A stretch of 64,000 bases of DNA from Diphasiastrum complanatum (lineage: Eukaryota > Streptophyta > Lycopodiopsida > Lycopodiales > Lycopodiaceae). A program made the position numbers and the translations under genes. A model generated the notes under the pieces. It did no database searches. It had not been told where the DNA came from and saw only the letters and a program-made list of their open reading frames with translations. The stretch is taken from assembly GCA_029204225.1 (NCBI GenBank), contig CM055107.1:21002000-21065999 (forward strand), in the 5' to 3' direction. Of this stretch, positions 22,626-33,849 are shown piece after piece; the stretch's first letter is position 1, and each line of letters opens with the position of its first letter.

Positions 22626-23310
22626 CACAAGGCAAGGCTCATGGTAAAGGGATATATGAAAAGCAAGGGTGTAGACTACAAGGAGACCTTTGCTTGCCTA
22701 AGTAAGTGGGCCACTTTATAATCATTGCTTTTGAGTCATTATTTGGATGGAGTCTACATCAAATGGACATGAAATCAACATTTTTTGATGGAGGACTAAA
22801 AGATAAAGTTGATATGTAGCAACCAAGTAGTTTTGCGGTGTGGGGACAAGAAGACAAGGTGTATAAGATACAAAAGCACAATATGGCTTGAAGAAAGTGC
22901 CTTGTGCATGGTATAATAATTTTGATCGGTATCTCTTTCCAAGGGATATGGCATGCAGTTCTTTGGAATCCAATCTCTACTATTTTTCTTACGACTCTAG
23001 TATTACCCTTGTATGTGGATGATTTTGTGATTGCTGACAATGATATGGAATTCATTGATACCATCAAACAAGATATATGATGGATTTGAGTTTTATGCAC
23101 TGTTACTTAGGGGTAGAGATTCAACAGAAAAACAATTGTATTGCACTCACTCAAAGCATGTCAATGAAAAGATAAAGTGGTTCAGGATGCATCTCACCAA
23201 TTGAAATAAGAAGTTGTCACATGATGAAAAGAGTGCACTAGTGGATGCTATTCTATTTTGGCAGTTAGTTGGATGTTTGATGTACTGTACTAATACGTGT
23301 CCTACTATAA
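22626..23310 (+). pseudogene. Ty1/copia reverse transcriptase, left part (interrupted)
   Basis: From 22626 the plus strand reads 'HKARLMVKGYMKSKGVDYKE' followed by 'TFACLSK'. Shifted blocks corresponding to SAF-LNG and KVYK-LKK follow. Near 23010 'LYVDDFVIADNDMEFIDTIK' gives the catalytic Y-V-D-D. The end reads 'AILFWQLVGCLMYCTNTCPT', the block before RNase H. At 23311 the frame is cut by a 4.4-kb insertion and resumes at 27690 with 'SYVVSLVSHYM'. Several stops and frameshifts inside show it was already decaying or has decayed since. Confidence 0.8.
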
Positions 23311-23783
23311 AGACCCTAAAGGATTGCCCCTAAGATGAGGATAGGAAAACACAATAGAAGAGACTATGGAGCCAAACCGCCCATCCAATCCTAGATCAAA
23401 ACTGGATCTAGCCCCCAAGCCATGCCATGTGAAGCAAGAGGAGAAGAGAGAACCTGGTAACTTAAACCCAATATGTCGACGGGAGAATCCCCACCTCATT
23501 ATATAGAGAGTAGAGTCCTGTGCATGAAACCATGCAATCTCCATGCAGGTCAACTATAAATAGATCACATATGTTCATGCAATCCTCCTGCCTATATCCG
23601 TCACACAGACATGCAATACTCCATATGTCTCAATTAGAGTGTCTGGGTCCTCTCAAGGTCATTAGTCACAAACAGGCCTTGACATGGAATTAAATCACAG
23701 CGTGACCAATAATCTCGAGTATTGGAGGGCCGGTTTACCATATCAAGACTATTCCAGGTCCTTAACCAAATATGGCCATAACA
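23311..23783 (-). repeat. 3' LTR-like repeat of the inserted element (473 bp)
   Basis: Its right part (23560-23783) is repeated at 27462-27689. Its left ~85 bp ('agaccctNaaggat...ccgccca.ccaatcctaga') recurs in reverse at 59470-59556, again at the edge of an interrupted copia RT. This supports 'agaccct' as the true outer end of the repeat. Confidence 0.65.
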
Positions 23784-26700
23784 TTCTTCCCTCCTTAAAC
23801 TGCTTCTATCCTTAGAAGCTCCTCAAACAAAAAAGAATTACAAGAATAGTTCCTTTGACTTTAAATATTAACCGAGAAAATCATTGTCCTTAGTCTGACT
23901 TCCATATCAAACAAGTACTCAGAGATAAACCAATTTCCAATCGTTAATCTCTGTTCTGGAGTACAAACTCTGGTTTGAAAAGTACAGTAAGAGATACATT
24001 TTCTCAATTGGCTTACATTCAACACAAGTTAGTAACATCACCTTCATGTAAATCACTTTCCCAAAGTCTTGCTGAATATCAATTCAGATATTATTCTTGG
24101 ATTCATTATGATTTGTTATCCAAGTGAACGCTCTGGGATACAATCACTAATGAGCTTAGTCTATTCCTTTACTAAGGAATATCCTATCCCTAGAATACTG
24201 TATATCCAATGCATATAATTTTAACTGATGAACCCAAATGATTCACTAATCATGCGTCTTACAGGCAATATAGATCAAAACCATCAGTTTCTGGTGAATC
24301 CACATCACACTGATCGTTTTACCAATTAGCTTCACTCTGGAATAATCAACTACTCAGGTTAATGGCCAATGATTCTGAAATCTCAAATGTCTAGGTGAAG
24401 AATTCAATTATACTAGTATGACACCACATTTAGATCCTTACCCAAATCATTTGTAAGTTAATCCATAAATCTTCTATACAAAGATTTGTTAACTATGCAA
24501 GTATCTGTCAAACAATACTTGATCATATGTCTATGTTCACAAACTAGGTTAAGTGCACCAAATAACCCTAGTAACCAGGAATACACAGTAGATTCATACA
24601 AGATTAATCGTGCACATATGTGAATAATCTACCCAGTACATAAACACATTCTTAACTGGCAGATTCCTCCATAACCCACATATGTTACTCACATATCTCA
24701 TTGGGAGCTTGTAACTCAGCTACAAAAGATTTTCTATTTCTCATGAGTAAATAACATATCCAAAAAATCTCTGAGACGAATTACATTCAATCTCAACAGT
24801 TTTCCAATCCAACTTACCTCTAATTACATAATTTGATTCACTCAATCAACCCCTCTCTGATCCTAGTACTCAAACTAAGATTAGGTTGACCCAACTCAGA
24901 ACTCTCAAACTTAACTTTTGATCAAACTTACTTCTATTCCAACCAAAATGGAATTAGTAACCTTTGACCATTCACTGTACTACTTATAGATAATGATTCA
25001 ACTTTCAAACCTGCTCTAGATCCGGATTGTCCATACAATCCCTAGAGAATTCTTCTTATTCAAAAAGTTCCAATTAGGTATCTTACTCTTAATTTATTCG
25101 AAATTACTTTCAGACCTAATCTCATTTCTATACCACAACTGGTTCTCTTCCGAAAGCTATGCAGCCCACAGATTCCCAAATAGAATTTTATCCCATCACT
25201 TCACCCCTCCTTTTAAAGAAATTATTAATTTCAATAAAAGTTAACTAGAAAGATGATATATGAAAATTTTCAAATCTAAGAAAAGTCAGTAATAAGTGCA
25301 TTCCACAAAAGGATTCACTCTCTTACATACAGGACTTTTCCGTCAAATATTTTCAACTTGAGTGACAGAACTATCATTCTTCTGAAATCCATTTATGCAA
25401 CAGAGATATCCAAGGCATTGAACCACTTTGACTTTAGAATTTATCTAACTTCCAAGTCTATTCTCACAAGTAATAATTTATATGATACAACAATCTTTCA
25501 AAAGAATAACTTAATGCTGGAAAGAATCATATAAACCAATCTGATGTCTTATATTCGAGAAATCATTAAGAAGTAAAGGATTAATTAAGAAAGCGAGAAA
25601 TAGATTTGAGGGCCTCTGATTTTGTAAATAATGAGATACCACATTGGGATCTAGATTAAACCTCAAAATTTTCCAAAATACCCCACATTTGATCAAACAG
25701 TTTTATGTTTCCCATATCGCAACTAGGTACTAAAATACACCATTGATCATCAGATTTTTATAGTCCTAGAATTCCCTTTCCAAAATTATTGATGTCCCAT
25801 ACCATCAGCTTTCTTAACCGCCTTATCTGATATTCTAGAGATCCAGTGATCTTCTAGCTGTCCTATAATCACTATAGGATATTATCTCTTGTTCCCAAAT
25901 ACAGGAGAATCCATTTATTTGGATGGCTGGCATGCCTATCATATGGATACCACAAATCCACACCTGATTCTGTGATTTAGACAGAAGAATTAACATGGTT
26001 CAACACTACATTCTGATCCTTACAGGTTAATGATAAACTTCAAATCCTCCTGGATCCAAGAGCATCAACTCTAGGGACAAGCTTCAATCAACTAACAGAT
26101 CCAATGTAATCCATATATCAGATTCTACTTCTAAACATCACAATTGACATCCAAAATTGCGGATAACTCAATGGTTACAAAGATATAAGCTATGAATTCA
26201 ACTAAATGACTTCTATCCAAGAAATTAATAACTGGTATTAAGCAATTATTTACTAAGATTATCAAAATCCTAATTGCGAAATACATTTTCCGATCACACT
26301 TACTACCTCTTATGTCCACTCTTCTTCCCTCCTCAAAATTTTCAGTTTTCTGAAAATTTATTTAAGCTAAGGTACTAAGAAGACGTTACGACGTTAGTAA
26401 ATGTTTAAAATTAATTGCTTTAGGAAAAAATCTAAAACAATTTCATTTCTATCCTATACCTGGGTTGAATAACTGATATATCAAAAATCATCTACTAGTA
26501 TGTGAAACAGTACTAGTATGATCTTTTGAATATAATTCACCATAGGATTTTACTGGGAATGAAATCCGTTATGTACTTCCTATTATTACAATTTTTTCAA
26601 AAAAAATAGACTATTCTCCCTTTCACTTACTGGCTTGAGAGTTACTTCGTTAAAGTTATCTGTAATTAATGGGAAATAACATTTGGATTTGGGTACTTTC

Positions 26701-26929
26701 TACATTGTATTCATTCCAAATAATATTGTTGAATAAAGAATTACCTCCAAATACTATGAATTTTCCACCATTAATGATTTAACAAGTATCTCAAAAGCTT
26801 TGGTTTGTTCAATTTTAATGACCAAAATCATCAAAACCACCATAACCAACTGATCGGAGTTCTACCGATTTGAAAAGGAGAAAACAAAACAATTTAACTC
26901 TATTCACTGGGAGTACCAATACTCCAGAA

Positions 26930-27320
26930 TTTGTTGGTTTAAATAGCATCGTACCAAGGAATCGATTCCTAGACCGGGTATATGCCTGAGAACTGTACCA
27001 CTCCCTTCGTTCCATCAAGATCGGCTTCGAAAAAAATTCCCACAAATAATGGTACTCAAGTTCCACAAAATCGGCTTAGCCAAAAAATGTCAAAGTGACA
27101 TGCATATTGTCCCTAGAGAAGGGAAATTCCTTCAACTCTTTTACGAGAAACAATACTGGATCCAAAGTTAAATTTTGACAAACTAACACCAAGAAATCGA
27201 AATTTCTCTAACTGGGTGTTATTAGCCTGAACTACCAGAGTTGTTCCAGAAAATCGATTTCGAACTAACTCACAACTAAGAAATATCAAAATTCTTTCCA
27301 AACCTTGATTAACAGGCATG
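26930..27320 (-). repeat. Two diverged tandem copies next to the 5' LTR remnant
   Basis: Segments at about 26950-27065 and 27185-27305 share 'accaaggaatcga' / 'accaagaaatcga', then 'gcctga', 'gttcca' and 'atcg.tttcgaa' in the same order, about 240 bases apart. They lie where a leader or PBS region would be. No coding signature. Confidence 0.45.
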
Positions 27321-27461
27321 TAAAAGCACTAATGCAAATAGTTAGCCAATTACAAATTGCCGACCTTTTTCAATCATCATTACTTCCTTGACCACTTTGT
27401 ACATACATACTAGAAGCCCAAACCATAAGGTGTTAATAAAACAAAAAGCCTCTCAAAAAAA

Positions 27462-27689
27462 TAAATAGATCACATCTCTTGTGCAGTCCTCCTACCTATA
27501 TCCGTCACACAGACATGCAATACTCCATATGTCTCAATTAGAGTGTCTGGGTCCTCTCAAGGTAATTAGTCACAAACATGCCTTCACATGGAATTAAATC
27601 ACGGCGTGACCAATAATCTTGAGTACTGGAGGGCCGGTCTACCATATTAGGACTATTCTAGGTCCTTAACCGAACATGGCCATAACACC
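27462..27689 (-). repeat. 5' LTR-like repeat, truncated
   Basis: It matches 23560-23783 with roughly one change per 15-20 bases. It ends 'ggccataaca' just before the duplicated target 'cctactata'. No PBS is present at its inner edge, consistent with loss of the outer LTR half plus the PBS. Confidence 0.65.
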
Positions 27690-27754
27690 TACTATAAGCT
27701 ATGTTGTTAGTTTGGTAAGTCATTATATGGTGATACCAAAAAAGGACATTGACA
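27690..27754 (+). pseudogene. Copia RT, right part after the insertion
   Basis: It reads 'SYVVSLVSHYM' and then 'PKKDIDIRG', joining the 'CTNTCPT' block at 23310 to give the conserved T-R-P-D-I-x-Y-A-V-S-x-L-S-R-F-M stretch. It is cut at 27755 by the foldback element. Confidence 0.75.
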
Positions 27755-28681
27755 TTAGAGGAAGTTAAGCTTCAAAAAGGATCTTTTGTGAAGATGGTTT
27801 TTATTTTTTTTCAACCTTTTGAACCTTTTTTGGACCAATAATATAAGTACATGTGTACTTTAACATAAAGTTTAAAAGCTTCTCACAAAAATTGGGACAA
27901 TTTTTTATAAAAGCATCATTGGAAAAAGAGGAAGAAAAAAAAACATTTAAGAACATTGAAAGAGGGTGGGGATGGGGGAGAGGAAGATTCAAAAAAAAAA
28001 CTTTTATAAGCACGAAGAGAGGGAGGGGGCATGGGGGAGGCCACATGCCCCACTTTGGGGTGCAGGGAAGCTCTGGGACCCTGCACCCCAATACTGCCAC
28101 CTGGCCCCAAAGGGGCCATGTGTTTGGGGAGGGGGGCGCGATGGCACTCCCTAGCCAGTGCGCCCCCTGTTGGGCAAGCGGGTGGGCGCAGGGGGGGCCA
28201 GCCCCGTGCACGCACCCTTGCAGGGGGCTAGCACCCCCTTGCGAGTGCCCCCGCACGAGGGCATGCCAGCGAGGGAGCGCCAGCACCCCCCCCCCCCCCC
28301 CCTCCCCAATCACATGGCCCCTTTGGGGCCAAGTGGCGGTACCGGGACGCAATGCCCCGTAGCGTCCCTGCACCCGTAGTGGGTGCGCGCCCTCTCCCAT
28401 GCCACCTCTCCGCCTTCGCCTTCATGCTTATAATTTTTTTTATTTTTTTTTTAATCTTCCTCTCCTCCCTCCCCACCCTCTTTAATGTTCTTACTTTTTT
28501 TTTTTTTCCTTCCTCTTTTTCCAATGCTACTTTTAAATAAATTTGCTCCCCTTCTCTTCATTTTGATTTTCCCAAAGCCCTCTCTCACATCCTTTGGTTT
28601 ACTTGGTTGCCCAAGTTGTAAACTCGAGCAGCCTACATGGCAATTCTTATAAGGCCCCTTTTGAAGCTTAGCTTCCTCTAA
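27755..28681. repeat. 927-bp foldback element with ~270-bp inverted arms and a GC-rich loop
   Basis: The ends are inverted copies ('ttagaggaagttaagcttcaaaa' at 27755; the complement ends at 28681). The arms pair again over 27880-28130 with 28290-28560, including 'gcatYattggaaaaagagga', 'aagaacattRaaagagggtgggga' and 'cccctttggggcca'. The loop is a G+C-rich core of about 150 bp with a run of 14 C. Open frames of up to 199 codons on both strands come from the GC-rich arms and are low-complexity Pro/Gly/Ala, not genes. This is a transposon-like or hairpin structure of unknown family. No target duplication was identified. Confidence 0.7.
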
Positions 28682-29587
28682 GGGAAGGTGGTGAAGAGAA
28701 TCCTTTTTCTATGTCAAGGGAACAACTACACATGGCTTGATTTATGGGAGAGATTGGGATTTGTTGATATGGGTTGAAAATTGCTTTACATTAATTTTTG
28801 TGGAATCTTGTTTTAAAAATAAATAAAAAGTTCACAATCGTGATCTTGCTTCCTCTAAATTCTTTGATATTGTTAGACTTCAAAATGTAGTTTGTGTTTA
28901 CCTTATTAGGTCTTCTTGATTAAACAACTTGTTGAGTTTTATGTTGTTGATTTTCACTATTTGACTTGTAAATCCAAAAATAAAAATATCTATAAATGAA
29001 TGTCATTTGCTAGACAATGGGCAACAAGGCTACTAGAACAATAAGCTAGTAATACAAATTCAGAAATGTCAAGATTGGTGAGGAAGTATTCTCGTCCTAA
29101 TGTGAGAGATGACTCGTCAAAAATCACATTGGGTTGTGATAAGCAGAGTGAACAGTTTGAAAATTTTGTTGATAAGGTTCTATAATGTGTAAGTCAATTA
29201 GGAGCAAGAGTATAGATTCAAATGTTAAGCAAGTTAAATTTAAAATATGAGTGTTTAAATGAGAGGAGATACCTTGTGAGAATTTTTTTGTAAGTGATAA
29301 TGATTAATGTATTGCTAATGTCAAATCTGGGTGATATCAATGTGATAGAATGGCACTTATGTCTAATGCAAGAAGGTTGACTAGGAGCAATTATGACTTA
29401 ACTAGCAAGCAATTAAGAGGCAAAGAATTGTTGATGCCAATGTTGCAATGACTCGTCAAAAACGAATGAGAGTATATGTGTACATTGTACATGATTCTAT
29501 TATTGTTTGTTTTGAGTTACTTAGTTTCAGTGGTAGCCCACATCAATAAGGTAGAACTATTTGGATATTGCCTTCATGGCACTTAGA
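28682..29587. other. No supported gene
   Basis: AT-rich DNA after the foldback. No RNase H continuation of the copia RT, no LTR ends and no coding frame were recognised. Confidence 0.55.
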
Positions 29588-29756
29588 TGTTGGAATTTGG
29601 CTTAATTGTATTCAATTATTAATTTTGTTGAATAAAGTGGTGGCTACTTTAGAATTTATTGAGCATTTTTTGTGAATGCTTCCTTAGCATTGTTGTTTTG
29701 CAATTGTGGTTGCAAATGTGATTGATGATTACGAGCATTCAGCATGGTACTAGAGC
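29588..29756 (+). mobile_element. Short LTR-like unit with PBS
   Basis: A 157-bp stretch begins TGTTGGAATT and ends CAGCA at 29744. It is followed at once by TGGTACTAGAGC (29745-29756), a near match to the initiator-Met PBS (TGGTATCAGAGC). It could be a complete short LTR of a TRIM-like element or the last part of a longer one. A second copy was not found. Confidence 0.45.
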
Positions 29757-31120
29757 CATGTTGAGCACAATATTAGCTGATATAAAAGTAACACAATTGC
29801 GAAAATTATAAAAAGCTATCAATCTTAGTCTTAGGGGTTTCATAAAGTTTTTGTGTCAAGCTACTTTATGTAGAGTTGTGATTGGGCCAAAAATTGGCAT
29901 AGATGGGAAATTGGCAATATCCACATGTAATGCCTCTATTGAGCCAAAAATGAATCATGATGTAATCTCGAGCTTGGTAGGCATATGAATAGGGTCTTGA
30001 CACTTGTGACAATGTAATTTGAAGAATGATGAAGTCAAAGAGTCAGCCTTGGTCAAGGGGTCGAATAGGAATTAAGAGATCCACTTTAGAGGTCCAATAG
30101 AATTGAAGAAGCTATGACTAGGGGTCCAATAGAATGCAAGAGGCTATGATTAGGGGTCCAATAGCATGCAAGGAGAGATCTCCACACACTTTATATGTAC
30201 TTCTCCTTATGATCATTAATGATGTTGAGATTTTGAGTCAAATTGTTGGTGAGAGTTGCTTGTTTGAGTTTCTCTCTCTACACGAGTTTCAAATAGCTCT
30301 ATTCTCTCTCTACCCGAGGAGAGGAGCTTAATTTTCCCTTGTATTTTCAAGAAGCTTTTCCTTTCATGCTTTTGAACTTTGGTTATCAGTTTGCATCCAT
30401 CTTTTGCCTCTATGCCTTGCTTTTTGATCTAGATCTTGGAAATCAATCTAGAATCCATTGGCAAGTGCACAAGCTTTCTTAGGAGATCAACCACACACTT
30501 TAGGGCATTCCCACATGTGTGAAATTTAACAACAATCCCTCTTTAGTGGATATAGAACATTTTTCACTTGACATGGTGGAGAGTTCAATTTGAGAGCTAG
30601 AGAGTTAAATTTTGAGTGTGGGGAAGCTCTACAAAAATTGGCCTTTGAAGAAAGTCAAATGGCTTAAATTAGCAATTTCATGTAAAGAATGAAAATTTGG
30701 GTTCCTTGGACCAATTCAGAAGTCTCAATTAAGTTAGGACATGATTTTCATCTGAAAAGCTAAATTATTTGGTATGTGAAAGGCTAATGACATGTAGTCT
30801 TAGTTTGAATGTGAAGGGAGACAAAAGTGGATGGATGAAAAGCATAGGCAATTTTCAAATTTGAAATGTACTTAAGCATTAAATGAGGCCTGCAGGTGCT
30901 ATGTCCCACTTAGAGCTTTACATGTGCCATGTAGGATTGATTAGCACTAAACTAATTATGATTAACAAACTTTTTGAGGCAAGAAAGAGGTGATTCCAAA
31001 AAGAACCCTAATATAGGTGTTGACTTACCGTCTATGTTACGGTATAGCTAACTTACAACTAATATTTACAGACTGTCTTACAAGAAAAGCAAAATGAAGA
31101 GTGAAGTTTAGTATTGAACT
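29757..31120. other. Degraded LTR-like DNA with a 33-bp tandem repeat
   Basis: A unit 'ggggtccaatagaatgcaag' plus about 13 bases is repeated three times at about 30090-30178. The segment 30200-30540 ('gttgagattttg...tctctctctaccc...cacacactt') resembles the reverse complement of the LTR at 63183-63470, in plus orientation. The rest is featureless. 'ccaccactctccctc' at about 31126-31136 is the complement of a purine tract and may mark the 3' LTR boundary of the next minus-strand fragment. Confidence 0.4.
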
Positions 31121-31130
31121 TCTACCACTC

Positions 31131-32160
31131 TCCCTCAATTATAAAGTTGCATCCTTCTATGCCTAATTGAGTACAAAACTTTTCAAATAATTCTACCTAA
31201 TGGTTTTGTAAATACATCTATCACTTGATCTTTATATTTACAAAATACAAGATCAATGACACCATCAAGTACTTTCTCTCGAACAAAGTGATAATGTGTT
31301 TCACTTCGTAGGACACTTGTTCAAGATATGAGTTGTTGTGCTGCAAGCTTTTGCCCAAAAGGTATTTGGTAGACCTTTGCTCTTGAGCATTTCCTTAGCC
31401 ATCTCCATGATTGACTTGTTCTTGCGTTCCACAACTTTGTTTTGATGTGGTGAATAAGGAGCTATAGTTTGCCTCTTGATTCTTTGCTCCCTACAAAACC
31501 CAATGAATTTTGTTAAAAAAATATTCATCACCTCCATTAGATTTCAACCTCTTAATGTAGCATCATGTTTTCTTTTCCACCAAAGCCTTAAATTACCTAA
31601 ACTTTGCAAATGCATCAGATTTCTTGCTTATGAAGTAAATCCACATACATCTACTATAATCATCAAAAAGGTGAGAGATTTCATCTGCATAGGCCCACAT
31701 AGATTACTATCCACAAGATCTAGGATCTCATTGGCTCTTCTCTCCCTATACATCATTCACAACTTTTTTCCTTCAAATGAAATATCAGGCAAACCAATCA
31801 CCAAGTTGTTCCTCTTTAGAACCTGTAGGCTTGAGCAATGTTGTGGCCAAATATTTGATGCCAAAGGTCACTTTGAGTATCAACCATGCTTATCATGGCT
31901 TGATCAAATGACTTTGCATTCAATTTATACCCTGTTCCCATTAACTCTTACTCTTGTAGCAATCACCTTATAGTGATTCTTGATATCCTTGACAAATCAC
32001 TTATTTCTATCAAACTTGACTTTTAATTATTGATTCGCCATTGTCCCAACTTACAATAGGTTGTTGGCTAAGCTAGTAACATATTGCACATTAGAAGTAA
32101 CCTTTGCAGACCATTCCAATGTCTTCAAAATACCTTTTTCCATCAGTGATGAAGCCTGTG
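31131..32160 (-). pseudogene. Copia fragment with RT deleted (RNase H end fused to integrase)
   Basis: Read leftwards on the minus strand. A protease tail ('VTSLANNLL', about 32080) and 'FDRNK...VKDIKNHYKVIATR' (about 31960) come first, then GAG-pre-integrase traces ('LQVLKRNNLVIGLPDISFEG', 31790). The integrase core follows ('LFDDYSRCMWIYFISKKSDA', 'LKSNGGDEYF', 31530-31680), then 'FCREQRIKRQTIAPYSPHQN' and 'VVERKNKSIMEMAKEML' with the catalytic Glu region (31301-31530). At about 31306 the frame jumps directly to the RNase H end ('SETHYHFVREKV', 'KDQVIDVFTKPLG', 31131-31305). The integrase C-terminus, RT and most of RNase H are missing, so an internal deletion of about 2 kb is inferred. Multiple stops are present. 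Confidence 0.8.
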
Positions 32161-32593
32161 AACGTTAGTTACCATAGATGAGTGATCTGTGATCAAAAAA
32201 GCGCTTTAACTTCTTGATCTATAAGAAAGAACCTTCCACCCTTGGAACAGAGCCAGATCCACCCCAAATCCAGCCCCTGACAAGCCTATGTAATTCCCAA
32301 TAGATTTGAAGAAATCAAGGTTTTTGACTGTAAAATAGGGGAAGAACCTTCGCACATCCAACCCTTGCACGAGTAGCCTCTACAGACCAGATCAATAGTT
32401 AGATCTACACCAGATCCAGCTACTGTGAAAATCTCAAGCCAATTAGAACAAGGATCAAAAATTTATCAAGGAAAAACCACCGTAAGAGGCCTAAAATAAC
32501 ACTTTCAGCCACCCAGACTGATCAGATTCCTAAAGATCTAGATTAAATTCCACAGATCCATCAAGATCCAGCTACCCTGCACATCTCCATTGA
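32161..32593. other. Leader-like spacer before gypsy gag
   Basis: The stretch is rich in 'gatccag' and 'agatct' motifs and has no coding signature. It may be the 5' leader of the plus-strand gypsy gag that follows. No PBS or LTR was found. Confidence 0.4.
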
Positions 32594-33364
32594 ATGAATC
32601 TGAGATCCGAACGATCAATACTGAGAAGGATTGTGAATCAAACTCCTAACCTACCCAGAGTAGTTCTTGTGCAAACCGAGACAGAAGCAGAACCAACAGA
32701 AATGAATCCAATGGACCCACCTGTTCCTGTCGCTCCCCTGCAAGCAGTTCAGAGAGCACCTCGACTAGAGATGCCAAAATATGACGGATCGTCAGATCCG
32801 ATCAGATTCCTCCAGATCTATGAGCAAGCGTGCGATATTTATGGCGAGCAGACACCGGCGAAAAAGTTGATGTTGTTTCCAATGTCACTGATTACGGCAA
32901 CCCAAGACTGATTTTTTAATCTCTCAAATGAAGAAAAGTCCACTTGGGAGTGGGTTAAAGCGGCGCTCATCACGCGCTTTAAACCAAGAAAGTTCTTGGA
33001 AGATCCATTTCTCCTGCTGAGCAAAGTGAAAATGGGAAAAAGAGAAAGGATCTGGGACTACATAGAACAGATCAAACACTTGAGATCTTAGTGCAACGCA
33101 ACCCTAACTCCCGATCATGCGGTCATTATGTGGTTCCTTGCAAGGTTACCACGAAGTATCAGAAGAGAGCTGAAAAGACGGGAGCAGTACGCTACATTGC
33201 ATAAAGCAATGGAAGACGCCATCAGGGAAGAAGATGAAGGTTCAGACGATGAAACATATCCAACTACCCCTAATCCGACTCCCTCGGTAGCATCATCATC
33301 CAACGGTTTCAGTATATCAACAGATCTGCTGATGGAACAAATGACAAAGTTACACAAGCAGTAG
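32594..33364 (+). pseudogene. Ty3/gypsy-type gag, interrupted by two stops
   Basis: A single plus-strand frame of about 256 codons is broken only by stops at 32909-32911 and 33089-33091. The N-terminus is Arg- and Pro-rich. The core matches the Retrotrans_gag capsid: 'MPKYDGSSDPIRFLQIYEQA', 'LMLFPMSLI', then 'STWEWVKAALITRFKP' and 'LSKVKMGKRERIWDYIEQIK', then 'WFLARLPRSIRREL' and 'TLHKAMEDAIREED'. The C-terminal acidic/Ser-rich tail ends at a TAG in 33362-33364, without a zinc knuckle. The pol that should follow is absent. The next sequence is a minus-strand copia gag. Confidence 0.82.
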
Positions 33365-33449
33365 ATGGAACAACTTACGGTGTAGCCTAATATTGACAAT
33401 CTGTAGGCTGAATAGTTTGTAAACCATTTTTGATGGCTTGTCATGTGTT

Positions 33450-33840
33450 CCGTCATTCCAAAATCGAGAAACCATGAAACGGATTAATGAACATGGTGAT
33501 GTTTCACCATGAAGGCTTCCTGCTCATCGTCATCTTTGACGTTTTGCTTTGTGTTGGCTAGATTGACCTGTTGATCATGTTGCTTCTTGTTGTTGTTGTT
33601 AAACTTTAGGATACAACAGTCCTGGATCTCTTGCTTGGTCCGTTTGCAGTACTTGTAAAACAATTTCTTCTTGTTCTGAGCAGGTTGTGGATTTTGGGTT
33701 GCGTTTTATTTCTAGGACTATTTTTAATTGCCATCGCTTTGCTTGGCAGCCTTCTTCTTCTTATTCTTCTTTGAAAACAGGGCTTGGGAGTCATTGATGA
33801 CGAATGAGGATGCTCTATTTCTTCGTGTCTCCTCCTACAA
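33450..33840 (-). pseudogene. Copia gag C-terminal fragment
   Basis: The minus strand gives 'QEETRRNRASSFVINDSQAL', a Lys-rich stretch, then 'KLFYKYCKRTKQEIQDC', an altered zinc knuckle in which the expected His is missing. It aligns with the gag at 42284-42733 ('LLQEEIKRNATSS', 'LFCKYCKRTAHFIKDY'), so it is the same copia family. It is cut at both ends. Confidence 0.65.
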
Positions 33841-33849
33841 CATCATAAT

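Larger units (their letters stand above)
23311..27689 (-). mobile_element. Gypsy-like LTR element inserted in a copia RT (TSD cctactata)
   Basis: The copia RT is split exactly here. 'cctactata(a)' occurs on the left (23304-23313 region) and again at 27690-27699, after which the RT frame resumes. The right-hand repeat (27462-27689) duplicates 23560-23783 almost base for base, as in LTRs, but the right copy lacks the outer half of the LTR. Next to the left LTR, minus-strand sequence AAGGAGGGAAGAA precedes TGTTATGGCC, a PPT followed by an LTR start. 'LLRIEAV*GGKNVMA' in that frame resembles the tail of gypsy pol. The 3.7-kb interior has no intact frame or recognisable RT. The 9-10 bp duplication is longer than the 5 bp usual for LTR elements, so either the end point is imprecise or extra bases match by chance. 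Confidence 0.7.

Noticed and set aside
22099-22705. ORFs of 60-126 codons
   Set aside because: They lie in an LTR next to a PBS and show no protein family features.
27801-28540. Pro/Gly/Ala-rich ORFs up to 199 codons
   Set aside because: They arise on both strands from the GC-rich inverted arms of the foldback. Composition explains the lack of stops.
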